Shown: in pieces, positions 35,397 to 43,964 of the stretch
Position numbering within the stretch: position 1 is the first letter of the stretch
Layout: each line of letters begins with the position of its first letter
NCBI GenBank assembly: GCA_021604865.1
Contig: BQJU01000028.1
Span: 1 to 64,000 of the forward strand
Source: Saprospiraceae bacterium
GTDB lineage: Bacteria > Bacteroidota > Bacteroidia > Chitinophagales > Saprospiraceae
Direction: 5' to 3'
DNA: 64,000 nt
Translations under genes and position numbers: made by a program
The notes under the pieces: model-generated
The model's database searches: none
Seen by the model: only the letters and a program-made list of their open reading frames with translations
Told to the model about the DNA's origin: nothing

Positions 35397-37850
35397 ATGT
35401 GGAAAAACTATCTAAAGATCGCCTTTCGGAATCTATTTAAGGAGAAGCTGAATAGCTTCATTAATTTATTTAATCTATCAGTTGCCATTACTGTCGTTTT
35501 GCTCATTTTTTTATTTGTAAAAGACGAGTGGTCCTTTGACCATTTTCACAGCAAATCTGACCGGATTTACCGCAATTGGGTAAAGGAACACTACCAGGGA
35601 GAGGTTTTTTTTAATACTGTTACCCCCTTTATCCTTGGAGAGGAATTGAAGGAAAATCTTCCCGAGGTCGAATCGGTGGTGCAATACCTCACACAAACCA
35701 ATGTTGTTCGGAAAGGCACTTTTAAAGATCAGGAAACCATTCATCTGGCTACTCCTTCCCTGTTAGAGGTGTTTGATTTTTCTTTGCTCAAGGGAGAACC
35801 AGACCAGGTGTTAGATAGCCCTAATAAAGTAGTGCTTAGTCCAGAAATTGCTCAAAAATATTTTGGTGATGCAGACCCCACAGGAGAGAGCCTTGATTTG
35901 CAGCTAGGTGGCGAGTGGCGGCAGTTTCAGGTCTCGGGCATCATTAAGCCGGCACCTCAGCATTCCAGTATTCAATACGATATGCTCATTGCCTTTGAAA
36001 ATGTCAAACAGCTGTTCCGGCCAGGAGCTCTAGTGAGCTGGACTACGGTTTATCCGGAAACTTATGTATTGCTTAGACCGGGAACTGATTTGGCTTCGCT
36101 TAGCGCAAAAACAGCCAGCCTGATTGACTCCAAAGTCACCGAATCCTATGCACCGGGTGAATATATTGTTGGGTATCAACCGCTGACTGACATTCATTTA
36201 AATAATGAAATTCCAGTAGGGATTGTGGCGGTCAGTGATTGGCGTTATCCCTATATTTTGGGAGCCATTGGCTTGTTAATTCTGTTGCTGGCAGGTATCA
36301 ATTATGTTTCTTTATCGGTTGGGCAGTCGTTGACCAGAGCCCGCGAAGTAGGGGTGCGCAAGGTAAATGGTGCCAACCGGATGCAATTGATGGTGCAATT
36401 TTGGAGCGAGACGATTTTTTTGACGGTCCTTGCTGTATTCATTGGTTTTATGTTGACTAATGTCGTTTTGCCCTATTTTAACCAACTGGCGGGTAAATCG
36501 TTAGTTTTAGAAATTGACTTTTCCATCTTTTTATTCATCGTATTGTTGACTATCGTATTGGGCCTAGCAGCAGGTTTGTACCCCGCTTTGGTATTATCCG
36601 GCTTCAGTCCATTGAAGACCCTTTACGGCAAGGTGAACAAACTTGGAACCAGCAAACATTTTTTACTGCGAACCTTAGTCGGTTTTCAGTTTGTATTGTC
36701 GGTCGGTTTGATTATTTGCACCTATATCATGCAGGAGCAAATGCAGTATTTACAAAATAAAAACCTGGGTTTTGACAAGGACCAGCTGATTAGCATTCCG
36801 TATCTGGCTACTCCAACCGCCGAAAAAGGACTGATATCGTTGTACAAAGAAGGTTACAAAAAAGGCCAGCTGTTGCAGAATGAGTTAGCGGATGAACGGG
36901 AAGTACTTGGTTTCGCAATAAGTTCACATACTTTTGGCACGCCAGGATGGGTGCAGGTTGGTTATACGGATGAAGCCATTGATAAATACCGGGGATTTTA
37001 TCTCTTGGCTACCGATTACAATTTCCTGCCGGTTATGGAGGTTGGTATGAAGCAAGGCCGTCATTTTAGTGAGGAGACGGCTACCGATATTCAGGGAGGC
37101 GTTATCGTCAATGAAACAATGGCCAAAACTTTTGGTTGGGAAGATTATCTGGATACACCCTTACCCCCACCTTTTGAAGGCTTTCGACTAATCGGGATTA
37201 CTGAGGATTTTAATTTTTCCTCTCTGCGCGAAGAAGTACAACCCCTTTTAATGACGTTGGACCCATTAGCCATCATTGGCTTAATGTCTGATATGAATTA
37301 TGGGGATTTGCCGCTCCCCAAGTATACCCTAAAACTCGAAGGAGGGAATATTCCTTATACTTTGGGTAAGATAGAACAGGCCTGGCGCAAGTTAGCTCCA
37401 GACCAGCCATTTCAGTTTTCCTTTATTGATGAAGCTATTAATGCTCAATATCGGTCGGAACAATCACTCAGTAGCATTCTATCCTTTGCGACTTTACTGG
37501 CCATCGTTATTGCTGCACTTGGACTTTTTGGGATAGCTAGTATAACTGCTGCCCGCAGAACGAAGGAGATCGGTATCCGTAAAGTATTAGGGGCTTCTGT
37601 TTTGGATATTGTTTTGATGTTGAACCGTCATCTCACCGGATTGGTGGTGGTGGCAACCCTTATTGCTGCCCCATTATCCTGGCTGATTATGCGAAGCTGG
37701 TTGAAGGATTTTGCCTTTCAGGTGGGCATCAATCCGATTACCTTTGTTATTGCCGGCTTGTTGGCCCTTGCTATTGCCTGGGTGGCCGTAAGTTTCCAGG
37801 CTTTTCGTGCGGGCATGGCTAGTCCAGTGGATAGTTTGCGCAGTGAATAG
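35397..37850 (+). CDS. FtsX/MacB-type ABC permease 4
   Basis: The 817-residue tandem-domain permease starts 11 bases after the preceding stop. It has an N-terminal helix (~20-42), then a periplasmic domain from WSFDHFHSKSDRIYRNW. The first membrane block has AREVGVRKVNGANRMQLMVQF; the second has TKEIGIRKVLGASVLDIVLML. The tail is MASPVDSLRSE. It is the last gene of the first transcription unit: the stop TAG (37848-37850) directly touches the first enhancer palindrome of the next promoter. Confidence 0.93.
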   Translation: MWKNYLKIAFRNLFKEKLNSFINLFNLSVAITVVLLIFLFVKDEWSFDHFHSKSDRIYRNWVKEHYQGEVFFNTVTPFILGEELKENLPEVESVVQYLTQTNVVRKGTFKDQETIHLATPSLLEVFDFSLLKGEPDQVLDSPNKVVLSPEIAQKYFGDADPTGESLDLQLGGEWRQFQVSGIIKPAPQHSSIQYDMLIAFENVKQLFRPGALVSWTTVYPETYVLLRPGTDLASLSAKTASLIDSKVTESYAPGEYIVGYQPLTDIHLNNEIPVGIVAVSDWRYPYILGAIGLLILLLAGINYVSLSVGQSLTRAREVGVRKVNGANRMQLMVQFWSETIFLTVLAVFIGFMLTNVVLPYFNQLAGKSLVLEIDFSIFLFIVLLTIVLGLAAGLYPALVLSGFSPLKTLYGKVNKLGTSKHFLLRTLVGFQFVLSVGLIICTYIMQEQMQYLQNKNLGFDKDQLISIPYLATPTAEKGLISLYKEGYKKGQLLQNELADEREVLGFAISSHTFGTPGWVQVGYTDEAIDKYRGFYLLATDYNFLPVMEVGMKQGRHFSEETATDIQGGVIVNETMAKTFGWEDYLDTPLPPPFEGFRLIGITEDFNFSSLREEVQPLLMTLDPLAIIGLMSDMNYGDLPLPKYTLKLEGGNIPYTLGKIEQAWRKLAPDQPFQFSFIDEAINAQYRSEQSLSSILSFATLLAIVIAALGLFGIASITAARRTKEIGIRKVLGASVLDIVLMLNRHLTGLVVVATLIAAPLSWLIMRSWLKDFAFQVGINPITFVIAGLLALAIAWVAVSFQAFRAGMASPVDSLRSE

Positions 37851-37887
37851 TGTTCGATAATGAACACTTCCTGTTCAGAAATGGACA
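37851..37887. promoter_or_regulatory. paired enhancer sites for the NtrC-like regulator (set 2)
   Basis: TGTTC-N6-GAACA at 37851-37866 and TGTTC-N6-GGACA (one mismatch) at 37872-37887 have centres 21 bp apart, exactly as at 25604-25640. They begin immediately after the permease 4 stop codon and lie 66 bp before a sigma-54 element. Confidence 0.85.
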
Positions 37888-37953
37888 AAAATAGCTAGGT
37901 GAATCATTTGGAAATTGTTTTTAAAACACTGATATTCAGTGGTGTATAATTAA

Positions 37954-37969
37954 TGGCATAGATATTGGT
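37954..37969 (+). promoter_or_regulatory. sigma-54 (-24/-12) promoter of the second ABC unit
   Basis: TGGCATAGATATTGGT fits TGGCAYR-N4-TTGCW except for the last two bases of the -12 box. It lies 23 bases before the ATG at 37993 and at the same distance from its enhancer pair as the promoter at 25707. Confidence 0.75.
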
Positions 37970-37992
37970 TTATTAGGTAAAAAAAGCAATCA

Positions 37993-38697
37993 ATGATAAA
38001 ATTAATCGACCTCGAAAAATCTGTAAGGACTGGCTTGAATAGAGCCTGGATTCTCAATCAGGTCAATCTGGAAATTAAGGCCGGCGAATTTGTCACCATA
38101 ATGGGGCCAAGTGGAGCAGGGAAAACGACTTTGCTAAATATCATCGGTATGCTGGAATCTCCTACGGGAGGCGAGTATCACTTTCTTGACGAGCCGGTAC
38201 ACCGCCTCAATGAGCGTAAACGGCACGACATCCACAAACAATATATGGGTTTCGTTTTCCAGGCTTATCATCTGATTGATGATTTGACGGTTTATGAAAA
38301 CATTGAAACACCCCTGTTATACCGCAATGTAAAGGGGAAAGACCGGAAAAGCATCGTGGCAGATATTCTGGACCGATTCAGCATTGTCGCCAAAAAAGAC
38401 CTGTTTCCCGATCAGTTGTCTGGTGGTCAACAGCAATTGGTTGGCGTGGCCCGGGCCGTGATCCACAAACCCAGACTATTGCTGGCTGATGAGCCTACTG
38501 GCAACTTACATAGCAAACAAGGGGAAGAGATCATGGAATTATTCCGCGAACTCAATGAAGAAGGCGTGACCATCATCCAGGTAACCCATTCCGAAAAGAA
38601 TGCTGAATATGGAAGCCGCATTATTGAAATCGTAGACGGGAATATCCGTACTGATGAACAAGTTCGAAAATCTGCCAGTGTTTACGGCACAAAATAA
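37993..38697 (+). CDS. second ABC transporter ATP-binding protein (MacB/LolD class)
   Basis: The 234-residue ATPase has Walker A GPSGAGKTT (residues 38-46), FVFQAYHLIDDLTVYENI, signature LSGGQQQLVGVARAV, Walker B LLLADEPTGNLH and H-loop QVTHSEKN. It is a paralogue of the ATPase at 27196, with L for R after the signature and N-L-H in place of N-L-D after Walker B. It starts a second transcription unit with two permeases and has its own copy of the sigma-54 control region. Confidence 0.95.
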   Translation: MIKLIDLEKSVRTGLNRAWILNQVNLEIKAGEFVTIMGPSGAGKTTLLNIIGMLESPTGGEYHFLDEPVHRLNERKRHDIHKQYMGFVFQAYHLIDDLTVYENIETPLLYRNVKGKDRKSIVADILDRFSIVAKKDLFPDQLSGGQQQLVGVARAVIHKPRLLLADEPTGNLHSKQGEEIMELFRELNEEGVTIIQVTHSEKNAEYGSRIIEIVDGNIRTDEQVRKSASVYGTK

Positions 38698-38783
38698 AAA
38701 CTGACCCGACAGTCACTAAAAGTAAAAAAAGAAATCACCGAATTTTTAAAATCAACCACCCGACAAAACCCATTTAAGGAAGG

Positions 38784-38833
38784 CTCAACAGTTTCGGTTT
38801 TATAATCATTCTATGAATCCGGGAACTGTTGAG
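38784..38833 (+). other. 10-bp inverted repeat in the gap before permease 5
   Basis: CTCAACAGTT (38784-38793) and AACTGTTGAG (38824-38833) are perfect complements, extended inward by CGG/CCG across a small bulge. The structure lies in the 313-base gap between the second ATPase and permease 5. No gene or clear promoter was seen in the rest of that gap, which contains a short direct repeat of TTTGGCGG near 38930-38945. Confidence 0.5.
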
Positions 38834-39010
38834 GTAACCTTAAACAAGCGCTTAGCAATTGAAATTTTCCCGACTGTTTTTTTACCATCCGTGTATGATT
38901 GACAATGGACTTTGAGAGATGTTTGGCGGCCAATTTTTTGGCGGTAAAACCCGACCGACCTTCAAATATGATGATGCTCTGAACAAGTTCTTTAAGAATC
39001 AAATTAAATT

Positions 39011-41395
39011 ATGATACATCATTATTTAAAGACGGCTCTACGTGGGCTAAGTCGTCAAAAAGGTAATAGTTTTTTGAATATTGCTGGCCTGGCTCTTGGC
39101 CTTTTAGTCAGCATGCTGATGTTTCTATGGGTGCAGGATGAATTGGGTTATGATCGTTTCCACAAAAACGAAGCCCGGATTTTCCGCCTGCACAACCTGA
39201 TGAACGAAGGTAATGGCGCTATTTCCAATTGGCAAGGCACCCCCGCTCCTTACGCAAATGTGTTGCGGGAAGCATTACCTGAAATAGAAAACGTTACCGC
39301 TTTGGGTACCTGGAGCCATAAGCTAATAGTGGATGAAAAATCCTTCCTGGAGCACGGGGCTTATGCTTTTCCCTATATATTTGATGTGTTTAGTTTTGAT
39401 TTTTTGGAAGGGGATCTGGGAAATGCATTTTCCGATCCCAATTCTATTGTTTTATCCGAAAAGCTGGCGGCTAAATTTTTTGGCATCAACTGGCGAGAGG
39501 AAGGCAGGACCATTGGGCAAAGTATCGCATTAGAGGATGGACAGCTTTTGAATGTGACCGGCGTTTTTGCAGATATTCCCAGACAATCGACCCTGAATTT
39601 TGACTACCTGATTCCCATCGATAATCTGGAGAAAAAATATCCCGGATCACTTACACAATGGGGCAGTTTTAATTTTGATATGTACTTTTTGCTGTCTAAA
39701 GGGGCCGACCCTAAAAAGACTGCTGATAAAATGTACCAGATTATCAAGGATAATACCCAAGGAGGTTATCCCGAACACGGTATGTTTCTTCAACCATTGA
39801 AAGACCAATACCTTTATTCCAAATTTGAAAATGGCAAACCTGTAGGTGGCAGAATTGATTATGTGCAGATATTTTTTCTGGCGGCACTTTTTGTGCTCTT
39901 TATTGCCTGCATCAATTATATGAACCTCACCACTGCCCGTTCTTCTCAGCGAGCCCGGGAAGTGGGCGTTCGCAAAGTAGTCGGGGCTCCCCGTAGTAAG
40001 TTGGTCAGCCAATTTATTACCGAGGCACTATTAACCACCTTTCTGGCTGGGGTATTGGCTTTGATTGGCGCCCAGTTTTTGTTGCCTTATTTTAATACCC
40101 TAACAGGAAAAGAAATTTTAATTGATTTTTTAGATCCGGGTAATCTCTTGTTATTTACCGGCTTTCTGACGGTAGTAGGCGTATTGGCCGGCAGTTATCC
40201 GGCGCTGATGATGTCTTCCTTTGATATCATCAAAATCCTCAAAGGCAAACTGACCAACAAATGGGGTGCCGTTCAATTGCGCAGGCTGATGGTCATTATG
40301 CAGTTTACCCTTTCCATGCTGTTGCTCATTGGTGCTATTGTGGTACGCGGACAAATCAATTACCTCAAATCTGCTGATCTGGGCATGGATAAAAAAAATG
40401 TTGTGTTTTTTCCACTCTCTGAAACACAGAGAGAAAAATTAGACCTTTTTAAAAATGAACTAAGCCAACAACCCAACATCGAAGTAGTGACGGGAAGTGA
40501 TTCAAATCCACTGCGGATCAATAGTATGACCGGTGATCCAGTATGGGAAGGAATGACGGATGACCAAAGGGGGATTTTTAATATCATTATCACAGACCAT
40601 CAATTTTTAAATATCCTGAAAGTCCCGCTGATAGCCGGTGAAAATTTCCGCAAAGAAATGACCGTTGACACAACTAATATGGCATACATCATCAACGAAG
40701 AAGCTGCCCGCACAATGGGACTGGAATCACCTATTGGGAAAAAACTGTCTTTTTGGGGAGACGAGGGGCGTATCATTGGCGTAGTAAAAGATTTTCATTT
40801 TTCTTCGCTCCACCAACCTATCAAGCCGCTGATTTTGCGGTATGATCCGGAAGGAGGGAATAACCTGATATTGATTCGCCCCAAGGATGGTCAGACGGAG
40901 GCTGCTCTTGCCGAACTTCAAACGACCTTTCAGAAGATCTCTGGTGGCGAAACGGTTGCCTACGAATTTCTGGATCAGCTATACGAAAAGATGTATAAAA
41001 GTGAGGAAACCACCAGTGATCTGGCCGATTTGTTTGCCGTCATTGCACTCATTATCTCCTGTTTGGGGTTGTTGGGCTTATCTGCCTTTTTAGCCGAAAG
41101 GCGCACCAAAGAAGTGGGGATTCGCAAAGTGCTGGGGGCCTCAGTGGGCAATATTCTCATGTTGCTCAATAAAGAATTCGGTCAGTTATTATTAATCGCC
41201 TTTCTCACAGCAGCCCCTTTGGCCTGGTATCTCCTGCGGGCTTGGTTGCAGAAGTTTGCCTATCACGTAGATATTGGATGGCAAATGATCCTGGTGGCTG
41301 GGTTGATCATGGGGTTGACGGCGGCCCTGACCGTGAGCTTTTATACCCTACGTTCAGCATTGCGTAATCCGGTGAAGGCATTGCGGTATGAGTAA
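39011..41395 (+). CDS. FtsX/MacB-type ABC permease 5
   Basis: The 794-residue tandem-domain permease has an N-terminal helix (~20-42) and periplasmic DRFHKNEARIFRLHN. Its first coupling motif is AREVGVRKVVGAPRSKLVSQF near 320 and its second is TKEVGIRKVLGASVGNILMLL near 700. The tail is LRNPVKALRYE, like that of permease 2. It follows the second ATPase at a distance of 313 bases and probably pairs with it. Confidence 0.93.
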   Translation: MIHHYLKTALRGLSRQKGNSFLNIAGLALGLLVSMLMFLWVQDELGYDRFHKNEARIFRLHNLMNEGNGAISNWQGTPAPYANVLREALPEIENVTALGTWSHKLIVDEKSFLEHGAYAFPYIFDVFSFDFLEGDLGNAFSDPNSIVLSEKLAAKFFGINWREEGRTIGQSIALEDGQLLNVTGVFADIPRQSTLNFDYLIPIDNLEKKYPGSLTQWGSFNFDMYFLLSKGADPKKTADKMYQIIKDNTQGGYPEHGMFLQPLKDQYLYSKFENGKPVGGRIDYVQIFFLAALFVLFIACINYMNLTTARSSQRAREVGVRKVVGAPRSKLVSQFITEALLTTFLAGVLALIGAQFLLPYFNTLTGKEILIDFLDPGNLLLFTGFLTVVGVLAGSYPALMMSSFDIIKILKGKLTNKWGAVQLRRLMVIMQFTLSMLLLIGAIVVRGQINYLKSADLGMDKKNVVFFPLSETQREKLDLFKNELSQQPNIEVVTGSDSNPLRINSMTGDPVWEGMTDDQRGIFNIIITDHQFLNILKVPLIAGENFRKEMTVDTTNMAYIINEEAARTMGLESPIGKKLSFWGDEGRIIGVVKDFHFSSLHQPIKPLILRYDPEGGNNLILIRPKDGQTEAALAELQTTFQKISGGETVAYEFLDQLYEKMYKSEETTSDLADLFAVIALIISCLGLLGLSAFLAERRTKEVGIRKVLGASVGNILMLLNKEFGQLLLIAFLTAAPLAWYLLRAWLQKFAYHVDIGWQMILVAGLIMGLTAALTVSFYTLRSALRNPVKALRYE

Positions 41396-41461
41396 ATACT
41401 GGCCAACCCTGTAGCTGTTTTGAAAAATGAATAAAAAAGCCCATTTCAATAAGAGCGTACC

Positions 41462-43882
41462 ATGTGGAAAAATCATATAAAAATAGCAGCTAGAAAACTG
41501 GCAAAGTCAAAATTGAATACGGCTATCCATGTTCTTGGATTATCGATTGGTATCGCCTGTTGTTTTGTCATTTTTTTGTTTGTCCAATACCACCTGCAGT
41601 TTGACACCCAATATCCTTATGCAGACCGGATATACCGGGTCGGCTTGATCAACCAGGAGCCGGAGGTACTGAACTACGGAGGCAATACCCCCTACGTCAT
41701 GGGAGCCGCTATGCGTAATGAATTCCCCGATATGGAAAAAGTAGGGAGTCTGCATATCGATGGTGAAGCGACCATTCAAAAATCGGATGGCGAAAAATAC
41801 AAAGCTGAGGTCTTATTTGCTGACGGCGATTTTTTCGACATCTTTGATTTTAAGGTATTGGAAGGTGATGCTTCTACTGCTTTAAACCTGCCGAATCAAG
41901 CGGTTATCACCAAGAGTCTGGCCGACAAAATCTATTCCGGCCAAAAAGCCATTGGGCAGACGATAAGCCTTGGCGGCAAATTGAATTTAACCATTGCTGC
42001 AATTATGGAGGATTTGCCAAAAACTTCCCATTTGCAGGGCGAACTGATTACCTCTTTTACTTCTTTTACAACGGACTATTTCGGGATCGATGTAGATTCT
42101 TGGGGCACCACACTTTCGGGATGTACTTATGTCCGGCTGGGGCCAAATGAATCGCCAGACCGATACGAAGCCGGGCTTAAAGGTTTTGCTAAGAAATATT
42201 TGACCTCTGAAGAAGAAGAAACCAATATAGAACTCTACTTACAACCATTGGCTGATATCCATTTTGATCAGCGATATACTGCTGGAGGAACCCGCCCTTC
42301 AATCAATCCGTTATACTTGTGGTTTTTTTCTGGATTGGGAGCTTTAATCCTACTGGTAGCCTGTATCAATTTTATCAATCTTTCTACCGCACAGTCTGTG
42401 CAGCGGGCCCAGGAGATTGGTATTCGTAAAGTGGTTGGAGCACAACGCAGGCAACTGATTGGCCAATTTCTTGGGGAAACCTTCCTGGTCACTGTTCTTT
42501 CCGTTTTCCTATCCGTTTTAATGGTGGAATTGATGTTGCCCTATTTTAATGCCTCTTTTGATTTGCCACTTCAGGTTGATTATATAGCCAATCCGAGCCT
42601 GCTGGTATTTTTTCTATTATTGACTCTGTTTATAACCATTCTTGCCGGATTATATCCTGCGGTAGTTATTGCCCGATTCCGACCGGTGCTGGCTATTAAA
42701 ACGGGTATGGCACAAATGGGACGGGGCAATAGCTGGATGAGAAAAGGTCTGGTCACTGTTCAGTTTTGCATATCAACCTTATTGGTGATCGGATCTTTGG
42801 CAATTGGTCAACAATTACATTTTGTTCAACAAAAAAGCCTTGGATTTGACCAGGATGCCATTCTGGTAATGGATATTTCGAATAGGGAAAAACTAGCATC
42901 TTTCCGGGAACAGTTGCTGGCAGATCCCAATATTAGTGCCGTTTCCTTTTCATTGGGCGCGCCAACTTCTTCGAATAATATTAGTAGTAGTCTGTATCGT
43001 TCTCCTGAGGATAAGGCGGATTGGGTAAAAGTGGCACTTAAGACCGTTGATGGTAATTATTTTGAAACTTTTGGTTTGCAAATGGCAGCCGGGCGTCCAC
43101 TCAACCCTGACGACCAAAGAAAAATGGATCAGGCTGGTGATGATGCCAAAGATTTTCCTTTTGTGATTAATGAAAAATTGGCACAAAAGCTTGGATTTGC
43201 ACAGGCTACTGATGCTTTGAATCAAACATATACCATAGGGGTTAATGACATTCGTGGAAGGATAGTGGGCGTTGTCAGGGACTTTAATATGCATTCCCTG
43301 CATCAGGAAATTATCCCCCTAATTATGTTTCCCTATAAAGACCTATATTTTCGAGCGGGTATTAAGGTTAAAACCAGTGACCTTGAATCTACATTGACAC
43401 ATATTGAGCAGAAATGGGAAAAATTTAACCCCGGACAGGTTTTTGAGTATGATTTTCTGGATGAAAATATCCGTCAGTTGTATGAATCCGAAACGCGATT
43501 GTTGTCCCTGTTTGGCGTTCTTTCTGGAATGGCCATATTGATTGCCTGTCTAGGTTTGTGGGGGTTGATTACTTATATTACCCAACAGAAAACCAAGGAG
43601 ATTGGGGTGCGTAAAGTATTGGGTGCTTCTGTGATGCAGATTATCAATTTGCTTTCCAGAGAATTTTCGGGGTTGGTGATTTTGGGATTTCTGCTGGCAG
43701 CACCTATGGCCTATTTTGGGTTGAGTCGCTGGCTGGACAATTTTGCCTATCACATACAATTGAGTATAGGTTTATTCCTATTTGCGGGATTAATGGTTTA
43801 TCTGCTTGCTTTATTGACCGTTAGTTATCAGTCTTACCGGGCGGCAATGGCGAATCCTGCAGAGGCTTTGAGAGCGGAGTGA
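41462..43882 (+). CDS. FtsX/MacB-type ABC permease 6
   Basis: The 806-residue tandem-domain permease has an N-terminal helix (~20-42) and a periplasmic domain starting QFDTQYPYADRIYRVG. Its first coupling motif is AQEIGIRKVVGAQRRQLIGQF near 320 and its second is TKEIGVRKVLGASVMQIINLL near 715. The tail is MANPAEALRAE. It is the last gene of the cluster. The next gene is convergent, 82 bases away, and no strong terminator was recognised between them. Confidence 0.93.
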   Translation: MWKNHIKIAARKLAKSKLNTAIHVLGLSIGIACCFVIFLFVQYHLQFDTQYPYADRIYRVGLINQEPEVLNYGGNTPYVMGAAMRNEFPDMEKVGSLHIDGEATIQKSDGEKYKAEVLFADGDFFDIFDFKVLEGDASTALNLPNQAVITKSLADKIYSGQKAIGQTISLGGKLNLTIAAIMEDLPKTSHLQGELITSFTSFTTDYFGIDVDSWGTTLSGCTYVRLGPNESPDRYEAGLKGFAKKYLTSEEEETNIELYLQPLADIHFDQRYTAGGTRPSINPLYLWFFSGLGALILLVACINFINLSTAQSVQRAQEIGIRKVVGAQRRQLIGQFLGETFLVTVLSVFLSVLMVELMLPYFNASFDLPLQVDYIANPSLLVFFLLLTLFITILAGLYPAVVIARFRPVLAIKTGMAQMGRGNSWMRKGLVTVQFCISTLLVIGSLAIGQQLHFVQQKSLGFDQDAILVMDISNREKLASFREQLLADPNISAVSFSLGAPTSSNNISSSLYRSPEDKADWVKVALKTVDGNYFETFGLQMAAGRPLNPDDQRKMDQAGDDAKDFPFVINEKLAQKLGFAQATDALNQTYTIGVNDIRGRIVGVVRDFNMHSLHQEIIPLIMFPYKDLYFRAGIKVKTSDLESTLTHIEQKWEKFNPGQVFEYDFLDENIRQLYESETRLLSLFGVLSGMAILIACLGLWGLITYITQQKTKEIGVRKVLGASVMQIINLLSREFSGLVILGFLLAAPMAYFGLSRWLDNFAYHIQLSIGLFLFAGLMVYLLALLTVSYQSYRAAMANPAEALRAE

Positions 43883-43964
43883 TGAAAACTGAGGACAAAA
43901 TATGGGATTTAATGAGGATAAATCCAGGAGCCAGTTTTTCGCTGGCCCCTGGAATGAAACATTT

